A stretch of 64,000 bases of DNA from NCBI RefSeq assembly GCF_009617755.1, contig NZ_BGZH01000002.1, positions 310,001-374,000 of the forward strand, read 5' to 3'. This DNA is from Marinobacter salsuginis (lineage in GTDB: Bacteria; Pseudomonadota; Gammaproteobacteria; Pseudomonadales; Oleiphilaceae). Under the pieces are notes generated by a model. That model was not told the DNA's origin. It did not search any database and saw nothing but the letters and a program-made list of their open reading frames with translations. The position numbers and the translations under genes are program-made. Positions 1-8,530 of the stretch are shown here, one piece after another (within the stretch, counting starts at the first letter, position 1; every line of letters begins with the position of its first letter).

Positions 1-1149
1 GATATCCAGCACCCTGGGCAGGGGCAGTAACCGGCCGGATCTGCCGAATTCACTGAGCGGCCGCCCTTTCGCATAGTCCATGGCGATGTAGGCGAGGTCG
101 GCCTCCTCTCCCACGTCATACACGGTAACGATAGCCGGGTGGCTCAGGCGGCCAGCGGCTTCCGCTTCCCGGAAGAATCGCTCCTTGAGATCCTGCAGCT
201 GGCCATCATCAAACGCCTGGTAGCTGAGGGTCTTGATAGCAACGGTTCGGGCAATCTTCGGATCCTTGCCCAGATAGACCACACCCATGGCACCACGACC
301 AATCTCCCGCTCGATTTCATAGCGCCCCAGGGTCGGGCGACTCACTGACGGTTCCGGCATCAACAGGGTGCGGGTGTTGTCGAAACTCCCTCCCTGCACC
401 AACGAGTTATCCGGTGCGAGCTTCTCCAGTGCCGACAGCCTCGCGGCGGTGTCCCGAAAACCTTTTTTTCGTTCCTGAATACTGCGGTAGGTGCTGACCG
501 CCTTGTCGTACTGGCGTTTGCGCTCTTGCTGGATGGCGACATCGTAGCGCAGCTCGATCTCGCTCTCACAGTCGGGGCAGCGATCCAGCGCTTCAAGGGC
601 CTCGTCTGTATGGCCTTGCTGCAGAAACACCTTGGCCAGCTTCAGCCGCGCATCGCGCACATTGTCTGTCAGTGCACGGATGTGTTTCCGTGGCTGCAGC
701 CAGAACAGCATCACCACATAACCAACCACCAGCAAAGTGAGCACAACGCCAAACGGAACCCAGGCGTTGTGGTAGAACATCAACGCGGCCTGGATCACCA
801 CGAGCGAGCCGCCAAGCAAAAGCGTGACAGGCAGGGAAACGGCTGCGCCCATCACCGGGATAGCAAGCACCAGATACAGGGCCGCAATTGCCAGCCCTGC
901 GGTCACTGCCATGTCGGACCAGAGTGGTTCCGAAAGGCCCCGATCAGCCATGGCCGGCCCGAATGCCTCCTGCGGGACAATCGTGGACGGGTCAGAGCCG
1001 TCTGGCACGCCGAGAATGCTGAACAGTGCGCGGTCGGCCCAGCCAACGAGAGCAAGCTGGTCCCCCATCAGGGCAAACACAACAGCCAGAACGAGAATAA
1101 CGGCCCGCAAACTGAACAGGCGCGGTATGAAAGAGAGTATGGCGTTCAC
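1..1149 (-). CDS. Membrane-anchored eukaryotic-like Ser/Thr protein kinase (C-terminus outside window)
   Basis: Only the first ~383 codons are present; the frame is still open at base 1. The N-terminus has a hydrophobic segment, a short loop ending in negatively charged and proline residues, then two more membrane segments around residues 95-150. A charged, probably helical, TPR-like stretch follows (DARLKLAKVFLQQGHTDEAL). From about residue 275 comes a Hanks-type kinase domain: a glycine loop reading GRGAMGVVYLG, the ATP-binding lysine in VAIKTL, and a helix-C glutamate in FFREAEAA. The catalytic HRD and DFG motifs lie beyond the window. No ATG is available near the start; GTG at 1149 or TTG at 1155 are the candidates, and neither has a strong Shine-Dalgarno. 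It probably phosphorylates cytoplasmic targets; the signal is unknown. The domain layout resembles CHASE2-type kinases, but the extracytoplasmic loop is too short for a full CHASE2. Confidence 0.88.
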   Translation of the reverse strand, partial: MNAILSFIPRLFSLRAVILVLAVVFALMGDQLALVGWADRALFSILGVPDGSDPSTIVPQEAFGPAMADRGLSEPLWSDMAVTAGLAIAALYLVLAIPVMGAAVSLPVTLLLGGSLVVIQAALMFYHNAWVPFGVVLTLLVVGYVVMLFWLQPRKHIRALTDNVRDARLKLAKVFLQQGHTDEALEALDRCPDCESEIELRYDVAIQQERKRQYDKAVSTYRSIQERKKGFRDTAARLSALEKLAPDNSLVQGGSFDNTRTLLMPEPSVSRPTLGRYEIEREIGRGAMGVVYLGKDPKIARTVAIKTLSYQAFDDGQLQDLKERFFREAEAAGRLSHPAIVTVYDVGEEADLAYIAMDYAKGRPLSEFGRSGRLLPLPRVLDI

Positions 1150-1240
1150 AGGCAACTTTGTTATAAATGGTTGATCTGACTAGTTTAGGAAGCGTGGCGG
1201 AACTTCGATACAACGGCCGGGGTGTTTTTTGTAAGTGTTT

Positions 1241-1289
1241 GTTTACCTGAGAGAGAGGTCACGTATAGTTATGCCGTCGTTTACCTCAG
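1241..1289. repeat. Pair of direct 11-mers in the kinase/PLD divergent intergenic region
   Basis: GTTTACCTGAG at 1241-1251 and GTTTACCTCAG at 1279-1289 are direct repeats with one mismatch, 38 bp apart. They lie between the leftward kinase gene and the rightward phospholipase D-like gene, where an activator or repressor could bind. No promoter hexamers were assigned, so this is a weak candidate operator. Confidence 0.35.
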
Positions 1290-1308
1290 GGATGATGGAA
1301 ATACACAC

Positions 1309-2757
1309 ATGACACTGAAGTTACTGATTCTCCTGCTGTTGCTCACCCTGGCCGGCATCGGCCTGTACCACACTCAAAAGCCACTGCCACCGGGCATCAG
1401 CTACCGTGGAACCGCGGTGCCGTTGGAAGAACCCGTGCTGCTGACAGACGTCACCCGTCACTATCAGGACGGCCGGGAAGAGCGCGACCATGAAATCTTC
1501 GACGAGGTGTTCCGGCTTGTGGGACAGGCCAACGAGTTCATTCTCGTCGACATGTTTCTATTTAACAGCACCGCACCGGAGAATGTCGCCCACCGCCCTC
1601 TGGCACAACAACTGACCGAGGCACTGCTGGCCAGGAAAGCTGAGAAACCGGAGCTCTCCATTACGGTGATCTCCGATCCTCTGAACACCATGTACGGCGG
1701 CACTATCTCACCCTGGTTCGAGGCCCTGCGTAATGGTGGCATTCCAGTTGTGGAGACCGCGCTTCGTCCACTCAGAGACAGCAACCCGACCTGGTCTGCG
1801 ATCTGGCGCCTGTGTTGCCAGTGGTTCGGAAACAACCCACGGGACGGCTGGCTGGACAACGCCCTGGGCACCAGGCCCGTTACCCTTCGAAGCTACCTCG
1901 CGCTGCTGAACTTCAAGGCCAACCATCGCAAGGTTGTAGTTGCGGATGAGGCCGGTTCCCTCAGAGCCATTGTTACCTCGGCCAACCCCCACGACGGCAG
2001 CAGCCGGCACAGCAACCTGGGGCTGAGTTTCAAGGGCCCGGCGGTGATTGATCTGCTGAAAAGCGAGCGTGCCGTGCTCGCCATGTCCGGCGCCAACACC
2101 CAACCGATCGATGAGCAAATCAGTCAGGTTTCCGAAGCGACTGCGCCACCCGATGAACCTGCAATGCCCCGGGTGGCAGTGCTGACCGAATCAGCCATCC
2201 TGGATGAGGCCCTGGCGATGATTCGAAAGGCCTCAGCAGGCGACCAACTGGATATGGCCATGTTCTATCTTTCCCACCGCGATATCGTCGAAGCCCTGAT
2301 AGATGCGGCAAAACGGAACGTGGCGCTGCGGGTCTTGCTTGATGCCAACAACGAGGCCTTCGGCCACCAGAAGAGTGGCATTCCCAATCGACAGGTAGCC
2401 ATGGAACTGGTTCGGGCAGGCGTTCCCGTCCGTTGGTGTAATACCCTGGGCGAGCAATGTCACAGTAAGCTTCTGTTGCTGGGCAAACAAAACGGCGCAA
2501 CAGAGCTGTTGCTGGGATCGGCGAATTTTACCCGGCGCAATCTTGACGACCTGAATCTCGAAGCCGATGTCTGGGTGTCGGTGGCCGACCAGTCGCAGGT
2601 TGCCACCCGGGCCAGAGACTTTTTCGACCAACAATGGCAACAAGGGTCCGGGGACGATCCGGTAATGAGCCTGCCCTACGAGGACTGGGCCGATGAATCC
2701 AGGCTTCGCTACTGGCGCTACCGGATAATGGAGGCCACCGGCCTGTCGACCTTCTGA
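1309..2757 (+). CDS. Phospholipase D-like domain protein, membrane-anchored
   Basis: The protein (482 aa from ATG 1309) has an N-terminal hydrophobic helix (LKLLILLLLLTLAGIGL), so it is probably anchored or exported. Two HKD-type half-sites are visible: HRKVVVAD followed by SANPHDGSSRHSN in the first half, and HSKLLLLG followed by GSANFTRRNLDDLN in the second. This is the two-copy arrangement of the PLD superfamily (cardiolipin synthases, phosphatidyltransferases, nucleases). The first half diverges from the canonical HxKxxxxD(x6)GSxN spacing more than the second. A frame-open extension upstream to 1222 lacks a ribosome site and would hide the signal helix, so the ATG after TGGAAATACACAC was chosen. 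The likely role is phospholipid transphosphatidylation or hydrolysis; the substrate cannot be told from sequence. The carbonic-anhydrase-like gene starts 18 bp downstream and is probably co-transcribed. Confidence 0.85.
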   Translation: MTLKLLILLLLLTLAGIGLYHTQKPLPPGISYRGTAVPLEEPVLLTDVTRHYQDGREERDHEIFDEVFRLVGQANEFILVDMFLFNSTAPENVAHRPLAQQLTEALLARKAEKPELSITVISDPLNTMYGGTISPWFEALRNGGIPVVETALRPLRDSNPTWSAIWRLCCQWFGNNPRDGWLDNALGTRPVTLRSYLALLNFKANHRKVVVADEAGSLRAIVTSANPHDGSSRHSNLGLSFKGPAVIDLLKSERAVLAMSGANTQPIDEQISQVSEATAPPDEPAMPRVAVLTESAILDEALAMIRKASAGDQLDMAMFYLSHRDIVEALIDAAKRNVALRVLLDANNEAFGHQKSGIPNRQVAMELVRAGVPVRWCNTLGEQCHSKLLLLGKQNGATELLLGSANFTRRNLDDLNLEADVWVSVADQSQVATRARDFFDQQWQQGSGDDPVMSLPYEDWADESRLRYWRYRIMEATGLSTF

Positions 2758-2775
2758 ACATCACAGGACACAGCC

Positions 2776-3840
2776 ATGACAACACCGGTACATGCACGCC
2801 CCATTTCAGAACGGATCGACTGGCTGATGGAACTGAGCCGGGCCCACTCGGCCAGCTTCTGCAGTCCGGAAAACCATCTGGCCAGGCAGCGTTACCTGGC
2901 GGAGCACAACACCCAGATCATTGCCATGAAGTGCATGGACGGTCGCATTCACCTGCCCTACGTGACCCAGACGCCCCTTGGGGTCATACACCCCTTCAGG
3001 AATCTCGGCGGCATCTTTGAGCTGGGCTGGCCCTATCTGGGCGACATGCTTGCGGACACGGTACAGCAGGCAGTCAGTCAGGGGCGCCGGGTGCTGATCA
3101 TCATTACCTATCACTACTCAAAAGGTTTACGGGAACGGGGCTGCGCCGGCTTTGACTGCGACCGTGAGGCCGCCATGCGCCATGCGTTCCAGATCCGCAG
3201 CCAGGTGGAAAAACTGTTCGGGAACGGCCACCGCACGGTCTATCCCCTGGTATGTGGTTTCGAGAGTGACGAGGATGCGCTGGTTCTGCACGGTAGCCAG
3301 GAGCGAACGCTGGATCTGTCCACCATTCCTGTGTCGAGACTTGACGACATGGCCTCCGAAATCGCCTCCCTTTGTCCGGATATGCCGGAACCGGTGCAAC
3401 GCGATCTGCTGCCCCTGGTTGAGGGCAATATCCGACACGTCAACGAGATCCGCCAGTTTGACCGGGAGCTGAACATCGAGCACCGGGAATGGGTAATCTG
3501 CCTCGGCCGGGGATTCGATTTCCTGCACGCGCCGAACGTGGCCCTGATCATTGGTCCCTACAGTCCGGATCTATCTCACCCCATCCGCCAGGCGGCAGGG
3601 ATTATCAAAAGCAATATGGACAGCGGCCGGATTCCCGACGATGGTTTCCTGCTGCTTTGCTCTGCGCCCTATCAGGAGCCGGGCACGCAGAAAGCCCGGG
3701 CGGAACTGAAATCGGCATTCCTGGCAGACTTCGGGGCCGAGGTTATCCGCCAGGCTTTTCCTGAGCTGGCCACCAGGATGGTTACTCGCTCAGCGATCCT
3801 CCATTGGCCGGAGCGCAAGCTTGAAGTCCGGGGATCATGA
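2776..3840 (+). CDS. CsoSCA-like beta-carbonic anhydrase homologue, free-standing
   Basis: This 354-residue protein has no signal peptide. It carries a CxDxR motif (CMDGR, C53-D55-R57), a RNLGGI segment near residue 76, and H113...C123 in TYHYSKGLRERGC. In beta-type carbonic anhydrases the zinc is held by Cys-His-Cys, with an Asp/Arg pair next to the first Cys. The long His-to-Cys spacing here (10 residues, against HxxC in classical enzymes) resembles the shell enzyme CsoSCA rather than ordinary beta enzymes. No carboxysome shell or RuBisCO gene is in the window, so any role would be cytoplasmic CO2/bicarbonate exchange or something derived. It follows the PLD-like gene closely. Family placement rests on motif spacing only; a non-enzymatic zinc protein is the main alternative. 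Confidence 0.6.
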   Translation: MTTPVHARPISERIDWLMELSRAHSASFCSPENHLARQRYLAEHNTQIIAMKCMDGRIHLPYVTQTPLGVIHPFRNLGGIFELGWPYLGDMLADTVQQAVSQGRRVLIIITYHYSKGLRERGCAGFDCDREAAMRHAFQIRSQVEKLFGNGHRTVYPLVCGFESDEDALVLHGSQERTLDLSTIPVSRLDDMASEIASLCPDMPEPVQRDLLPLVEGNIRHVNEIRQFDRELNIEHREWVICLGRGFDFLHAPNVALIIGPYSPDLSHPIRQAAGIIKSNMDSGRIPDDGFLLLCSAPYQEPGTQKARAELKSAFLADFGAEVIRQAFPELATRMVTRSAILHWPERKLEVRGS

Positions 3841-3947
3841 ACATTTTGTAGGTTGAGGGAACGCAACAGACTGATCTATCGTGAAAGTAGTGCAACATGA
3901 CCCAACACATCAGCTACAGCGGAAGTAGCCAATAACAGGAGTGAATC

Positions 3948-4349
3948 ATGTCAGGCATTCGCAAACACCTGAGGTACGTTTCCTTTTTCATGGCGATGAT
4001 GATGGCGCTGGGCTCTGTCTGGTCGGCTACCGCTACTGCCGGCATGGTTGGAACCGGCGAGATGATCGGCCAACAACAGGTTCAACTGGATCGGCAAGAG
4101 CTTATCAGCATGCTCGACAGACAGGACGTTCAGGCCAAGCTGGCAGACCTCGGGGTCAGCCAGGACCAGGTCAAGGAACGCATCCAGAACCTCACGCCCG
4201 CGGAACTGGCGGATTTCGAGCGTCAGCTTGCCGAAGCACCTGCAGGGCAGGATGTTGTCGGCATTATTGTGCTGTTCCTGCTGGTGTTCATCATCACCGA
4301 TATGCTCTGCGCCACGAACATCTTCCCGTTCGTGAACTGCATCCGCTAG
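3948..4349 (+). CDS. PA2779 family small membrane protein
   Basis: The 133-residue product has a signal-like N-terminal helix (FFMAMMMALGSVWSATATAG), a polar middle region rich in Gln, Asp and Glu, and a second hydrophobic helix (VVGIIVLFLLVFIITDML) near the C-terminus that ends in a Cys-containing tail. This matches the conserved PA2779 family of unknown function. An ATG preceded by AACAGGAGTGAATC gives a good ribosome site. The PA2778-type cysteine peptidase gene begins 10 bp after its stop. That linkage is typical and suggests the two act together at the inner membrane or periplasm. Confidence 0.85.
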   Translation: MSGIRKHLRYVSFFMAMMMALGSVWSATATAGMVGTGEMIGQQQVQLDRQELISMLDRQDVQAKLADLGVSQDQVKERIQNLTPAELADFERQLAEAPAGQDVVGIIVLFLLVFIITDMLCATNIFPFVNCIR

Positions 4350-4358
4350 CAGCGGGCA

Positions 4359-5360
4359 GTGACAGTCCTGTTCTCCAGACTGAAAGCCATTTCCGGCGGG
4401 CTGACCGTGTTTTTGACGGTCAGCCTGCTGGCTGGCTGTGCGAGCACGCCAGAATGGCCGTCACCTAAAGACGACCAGCTCTCAAGGCCCGATCGGGTTA
4501 CTCTGGACGATGTGCCTTTCTACCCGCAGGAGAAGTATCAGTGCGGGCCGGCGTCCCTGGCAATGATGCTCAATAGCCAGGGACTTCACACCGACCCCGA
4601 CATCCTTAAAGAACTCGTCTACATCCCCGGTCGCGAAGGGTCCCTTCAGGTCGAGATGGTGGCCGCCGCGCGGGCGCACGGCATGCTGGTTTACCCGCTG
4701 GATGGAGAGCTCGAGAGCCTGCTGGTCGAAATCGACTCGGGCAACCCGGTGCTGGTGATGCAGAATCTGAGATTCGACTGGTGGCCCCAATGGCACTTTG
4801 CAGTTGTCATGGGCTACGACTCGGAGGAGCGAGACCTGATCCTCCATACCGATACCCGCAAGCGGGAGGCCATAGATCTGGAGGTTTTCAGCAACACCTG
4901 GGGGCGGGCGGACAACTGGGCCGTGACCATTCTGCCGCCGGACCGGGTGCCTGCGACCGCAAAACCACTTCGTTTTCTGCAATCCGCCCATGACCTTGAA
5001 ACAACCGGGCGAACCACCGCCGCTGGCATCGCCTATGAGACGGCCGAAATCACCTGGCCAGACCAACCGACGGCCACCATGGCCAGAGGCAACCTGGCCT
5101 GGAAACTGGGCCGCCGGGATGAGGCAAGGGGCCATTTCCTGCGCGCGGCAACACGTTTTCCGGAGTTCGCCGAGGGCTGGAACAACCTTGCTTTCGCATT
5201 GCAGGAAAGCGGCTGTTCGGGGACAGCAAAGCAGGCTGCGCGGTGTGCTGCGTCTCTGGCACCGGATCGTTTTGGTCAGTCGGAATTGCTGAGCCATGAC
5301 GATGCCAAATCCGCAGAACACTGTCCTGCACTACCGGAGTGCTCGCAAAAAAGGCCCTAG
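4359..5360 (+). CDS. PA2778 family C39-like cysteine peptidase lipoprotein with TPR tail
   Basis: GTG start, 333 aa. A lipobox (LLAGC, Cys27) marks a lipoprotein. A C39-type papain-like domain follows: DVPFYPQEKYQCGPASLAMM places the catalytic Cys at 62 in the usual QCGPAS context, and WHFAVVMGYD places the catalytic His at 146. After ~residue 205 the sequence becomes helical and TPR-like (ARGNLAWKLGRRDEARGHFLRA, then FPEFAEGWNNLAFAL), suited to binding a peptide or partner. It is probably a periplasmic peptidase paired with the upstream PA2779-type protein; the substrate is unknown. The stop codon overlaps the converging methyltransferase gene by 4 bp. Confidence 0.88.
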   Translation: MTVLFSRLKAISGGLTVFLTVSLLAGCASTPEWPSPKDDQLSRPDRVTLDDVPFYPQEKYQCGPASLAMMLNSQGLHTDPDILKELVYIPGREGSLQVEMVAAARAHGMLVYPLDGELESLLVEIDSGNPVLVMQNLRFDWWPQWHFAVVMGYDSEERDLILHTDTRKREAIDLEVFSNTWGRADNWAVTILPPDRVPATAKPLRFLQSAHDLETTGRTTAAGIAYETAEITWPDQPTATMARGNLAWKLGRRDEARGHFLRAATRFPEFAEGWNNLAFALQESGCSGTAKQAARCAASLAPDRFGQSELLSHDDAKSAEHCPALPECSQKRP

Positions 5361-5995
5361 GCTGGCTTCCGGAACAGCGCCACATCCTTTCTCGGTATCT
5401 CCAGATGCCAACCAAACCGGTTGGCCAGCAGCTTGAAGGTGAATTCCCGGTAGAAAACCACATGGGTCGGGTCGCGGCGATAGTGCCAGTTGTCGAACCG
5501 GTCATCGTCGGTCTGGAAGCAGGTCATCACGCCCAGCCAGCCACCAGGCCTGAGCATCCGGTCCAGATCCCTGAATACGGCAGCCGGCGCATAGAGATGT
5601 TCGACCACCTCGGTGCAGGTGATGAAATCGTAGGTTTGATCAAGGACGGACGTCGATGAATAAAAGTAGGGATCGTAGAGACTGACGTCCATACCTTCCG
5701 CCTCAAGCATCTGCGCCAGAGCCGGGCCTGGACCACAGCCGAAATCGAGGCCGCTGGCGCCCGGTGGCAGTCGCTCAAGAAGAGGTTCCGTCAGTTTTGA
5801 GAGAAATTTCCGGTAACCCGCATCAGACGGGTCATTGTCATGGAGCTGATAGATGTCCCGTTCCTGCTCGGGCGATAGCCGGCAGGACGCATCCATCACC
5901 GTGGCCTGGCAGACATCGCATCGAAGGTAACGCTGGGTATTTACCACCCGGAACTTCAAGAGACTGCCCTGCTCACATACCGGACAAAGGCTCAC
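5357..5995 (-). CDS. Class I SAM methyltransferase with N-terminal zinc ribbon
   Basis: The protein opens with a CxxC...CxxC pair (CPVC and, 22 residues on, CDVC) typical of a zinc ribbon. A methyltransferase-11/23 type Rossmann domain follows, with the SAM-binding glycine motif LDFGCGPGPAL, then YDPYF, and FITCTEVVEHL as the motif-IV region. The start was set at GTG 5995, which follows a good ribosome site (GAGGTG) inside the end of the upstream GTPase gene; a longer frame exists but would run into that gene. Only 4 bp separate it from the CobW-type gene, so the two are probably translationally coupled. The methyl acceptor is unknown. It overlaps the converging peptidase gene by 4 bp. Confidence 0.85.
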   Translation of the reverse strand: MSLCPVCEQGSLLKFRVVNTQRYLRCDVCQATVMDASCRLSPEQERDIYQLHDNDPSDAGYRKFLSKLTEPLLERLPPGASGLDFGCGPGPALAQMLEAEGMDVSLYDPYFYSSTSVLDQTYDFITCTEVVEHLYAPAAVFRDLDRMLRPGGWLGVMTCFQTDDDRFDNWHYRRDPTHVVFYREFTFKLLANRFGWHLEIPRKDVALFRKPA

Positions 5996-5999
5996 TCGT

Positions 6000-6986
6000 T
6001 CACCTCGGATCCAGACCTGCGGCCGCCCGCATGCGGGCATCAAGTTCCCGGGCATCAATCTGATCAGACGCGATTATTTCCGCCCGGCTATAGGCCTGCG
6101 GTTCACCCTGAATAACGGTCAGAGCACCATCCACAACATTGATAGCCCGCCAGCCATCGACTGTGTGAACGACCGCCTTGAAGCGCACAAACGCCGAGTC
6201 CATGGCCATCACCAGCAATGCGTTCTCGTCCAGGATCAGTTCCGGATGAATCCGCCAGCCAACACTGAAGTGCCCCTGCCCCTGATTGGTCATCTGCTGC
6301 CAGGGTTCGTCATCAATAGCGGGGGCCGGCGCTGAGTTCTTGTGATGGTGGTGATGGTGAGCGTCCGGATTGGTCACTGGCAGGGCATCGGACTGGCCGT
6401 CCAGCCATCCCGGCGCAAGCTGTCCGAACCGTGTGTGGTGAATCGCCCGCTTGGCCGGCTCCAGCTGAGCCGCCCAGTTATCGAAATGGGCCAGTTGTTC
6501 GGGAGTGCAAAGATCAGTCTTGTTGGCGACAAGAATATCTGCCGCAGCCACCTGATCCCGGAACTGGACATTGCCCAGCACTTTCGGCTCCTCGAGCCTG
6601 CGAGGGTTCACAAGGCAGATCACCGGCCCCATCGACAGCACATCCTGGTAGTGTTCGCTGGTCAGGGTATCCAGAATCTGGGAGGGGTGCCCTAACCCGG
6701 TGGGCTCAATCAGCAGCCGATCCGGCTTGGCCTTGTGGATCAGCTGGTTGAGCCCGATCTGCATCGGCAGGCCGGCCACGCAGCACATGCAGCCACCGGG
6801 TATTTCCTTGATGAAGGCGCCCTCGGTTTGCAGCATGGCGCCATCAATGCCCACCTCGCCGAATTCGTTGACCAGAACGGCCCAGACCTCGTTTTCCGGT
6901 TTGTTTTTCAGCAAATCCAGAATGGCGGTGGTTTTACCGACACCGAGAAAACCAAGTATCAGACTGGTGGGAATAGGTTGAGCCAT
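6000..6986 (-). CDS. CobW/ZNG1-type metal chaperone GTPase
   Basis: The 328-residue protein has a Walker A (GFLGVGKTT, residues 12-20), the metal-binding CxCC motif (GGCMCC), a G3-like region, and NKTD as the guanine-specificity motif. A His-rich stretch (DAHHHHHHK) lies before a C-terminal CobW domain beginning near GHFSVGWRI. Such GTPases (CobW, YeiR, YjiA, ZNG1) hand zinc or cobalt to client proteins using GTP hydrolysis. The gene sits directly upstream of a zinc-ribbon methyltransferase. The start codon is an ATG preceded by a purine-rich stretch. No Zur box was recognised upstream. Confidence 0.93.
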   Translation of the reverse strand: MAQPIPTSLILGFLGVGKTTAILDLLKNKPENEVWAVLVNEFGEVGIDGAMLQTEGAFIKEIPGGCMCCVAGLPMQIGLNQLIHKAKPDRLLIEPTGLGHPSQILDTLTSEHYQDVLSMGPVICLVNPRRLEEPKVLGNVQFRDQVAAADILVANKTDLCTPEQLAHFDNWAAQLEPAKRAIHHTRFGQLAPGWLDGQSDALPVTNPDAHHHHHHKNSAPAPAIDDEPWQQMTNQGQGHFSVGWRIHPELILDENALLVMAMDSAFVRFKAVVHTVDGWRAINVVDGALTVIQGEPQAYSRAEIIASDQIDARELDARMRAAAGLDPR

Positions 6987-7034
6987 GGCGTCGGAGGCAC
7001 TCCTTGAAGAATCGAAACGTTATATTGTAACACC

Positions 7035-7430
7035 TTATCCCCCAGGACGATCCTTCTTCAGGAACATCCCGACGGCCTTATCCGATAGCAGCGCATGCGC
7101 GAGAGCCGGATAGGGCAAATAGTGAACAAACAGGGTGGCAAGGGTGACCGCATCCATCCCGGCATCCAGGAACATCCAGGCGCCGAAAGCGACGAACAGG
7201 GCTCCGAGAAAACCGCCATAAATCCATAGCGCCCGTGAGCGCTCCTCCGGCATTGGCAAACGCTCGAGGGTCCGGGCCACCGAGAAGCTCATGTAGACGG
7301 CAATCAGGGCCGCAATGACCAATGAAGCCAACAACCCGGTAAATCCGATCAGATACCGGAACAGGTAGTTGGTCAGGAAGAACAGGGCAATACAGGTAAC
7401 GGCAACAATAGTGATGCGTGTCTTTTCCAT
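7035..7430 (-). CDS. Hypothetical small membrane protein, four predicted helices
   Basis: From the internal ATG at 7430 the product is 131 residues with four hydrophobic segments: ITIVAVTCIALFFLTNYLF, LLASLVIAALIAVYMSF, ALWIYGGFLGALFVAFGAW and VTLATLFVHYLPYPALAHALL. I do not recognise a family. A slightly longer frame (from 7469) adds 13 hydrophilic residues with no better ribosome site. It is transcribed toward the GTPase gene, with about 48 bp between them, and away from rluF. Confidence 0.7.
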   Translation of the reverse strand: MEKTRITIVAVTCIALFFLTNYLFRYLIGFTGLLASLVIAALIAVYMSFSVARTLERLPMPEERSRALWIYGGFLGALFVAFGAWMFLDAGMDAVTLATLFVHYLPYPALAHALLSDKAVGMFLKKDRPGG

Positions 7431-7564
7431 GATGGTCTTTTTTGTTTGATTGGTTGAGGGCGCCGCCAAGAATGGCAGAGACGGTTAGAAAGAACCAGCC
7501 CTGCTGCGACCGGTGTTCCAGACTGATATGATGCCCGACATTCTCACTGGCAACCGGACTCCCG

Positions 7565-8503
7565 ATGACCTCTGGCAATTCCACCCGGCTCAACAAATAC
7601 ATCAGCGAAAGCGGTATGTGCTCCCGCCGGGAGGCTGACCGATACATCGAGCAAGGCAATGTTTACATCAACGGCAAACGGGCGACCGTCGGCGACCAGG
7701 TGCTTCCGGGTGACACGGTCAAGGTGAACGGCCAGGTGATCGAGCCACGGGCTGAAGAAGATCTCGTGTTCATTGCACTGAACAAACCGGTAGGGATTGT
7801 CAGTACCACGGACAGCGCGGAGAAACACAATATCCAGCGCTTTGTGGGTCACAGCGAACGCATCTTCCCGATCGGACGCCTGGACAAGGACTCCCAGGGC
7901 CTGATCTTCATGACCAGCAACGGCGACCTGGTCAACAAGATCCTGCGGGCGGGCAACAACCACGAAAAGGAATACCTGGTTACCGTCGACAAGCCCGTCA
8001 CCCGGGAATTCGTGGAGGGTATGGCCAATGGTGTGCCGATCCTCGGAACCATGACGAAAAAGTGCAAGGTGTCGCGGGAGTCACGATTTGTCTTCCGGAT
8101 CATCCTGGTTCAGGGCCTTAACCGCCAGATTCGCCGGATGTGTGAGTATTTTGGTTACGAGGTTACCAAACTCGAACGTATCCGGATCATGAACGTCAGT
8201 CTGAAAGGGCTCGCGGTGGGCCAATGGCGGGACCTGACCGAGAAAGAACTGGCCGGGCTGTTCGATGCCATACGGGATTCGTCGTCAGAGGCGCCGCCCA
8301 ACTCTGGCAAGCCTGCAAAAAAGAAGCCCGGGGCGAAGACCAAACCACAGACCAATCGAAAGCTTGGATCTTCATCAGCACCGGGCAAGCCCGGCGTTGC
8401 TCGGCGACCAGGCCCTAAAGGAAAACCCACGCCTGGCAAAAGACCCACCTCCGGTAAACGGCCCAAAGGCGGCAAACCAAGGCAGAAGAGCGTTAAACGG
8501 TAA
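7565..8503 (+). CDS. rluF: 23S rRNA pseudouridine(2604) synthase
   Basis: An N-terminal S4 RNA-binding domain ([20 protein letters not shown]) precedes an RsuA/RluB-type synthase domain. The catalytic Asp is in [14 protein letters not shown], and [15 protein letters not shown] is the characteristic later motif. RluF modifies U2604 of 23S rRNA and is the best-matching member of the RsuA/RluB/RluE/RluF group. The last ~75 residues are a low-complexity tail rich in Lys, Pro, Gly and Ser ([14 protein letters not shown] and similar), which probably adds non-specific RNA contact. Length is 312 residues, near that of E. coli RluF (about 290). Confidence 0.9.
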   Translation: MTSGNSTRLNKYISESGMCSRREADRYIEQGNVYINGKRATVGDQVLPGDTVKVNGQVIEPRAEEDLVFIALNKPVGIVSTTDSAEKHNIQRFVGHSERIFPIGRLDKDSQGLIFMTSNGDLVNKILRAGNNHEKEYLVTVDKPVTREFVEGMANGVPILGTMTKKCKVSRESRFVFRIILVQGLNRQIRRMCEYFGYEVTKLERIRIMNVSLKGLAVGQWRDLTEKELAGLFDAIRDSSSEAPPNSGKPAKKKPGAKTKPQTNRKLGSSSAPGKPGVARRPGPKGKPTPGKRPTSGKRPKGGKPRQKSVKR

Positions 8504-8530
8504 GCGAGGCTTGCATCTGGCCGCGTCGGG

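Noticed and set aside
526..1179. Plus-strand frame of ~217 codons across the kinase N-terminus
   Set aside because: It lies opposite a kinase whose glycine loop and lysine motif are clear on the minus strand, and its composition (His/Gln/Arg-rich) is typical of an antisense shadow.
6340..6365. Simple repeat of ATG/GTG triplets in the GTPase gene
   Set aside because: It encodes the His-rich metal-binding loop on the minus strand (DAHHHHHHK), a family feature, and is not a microsatellite.
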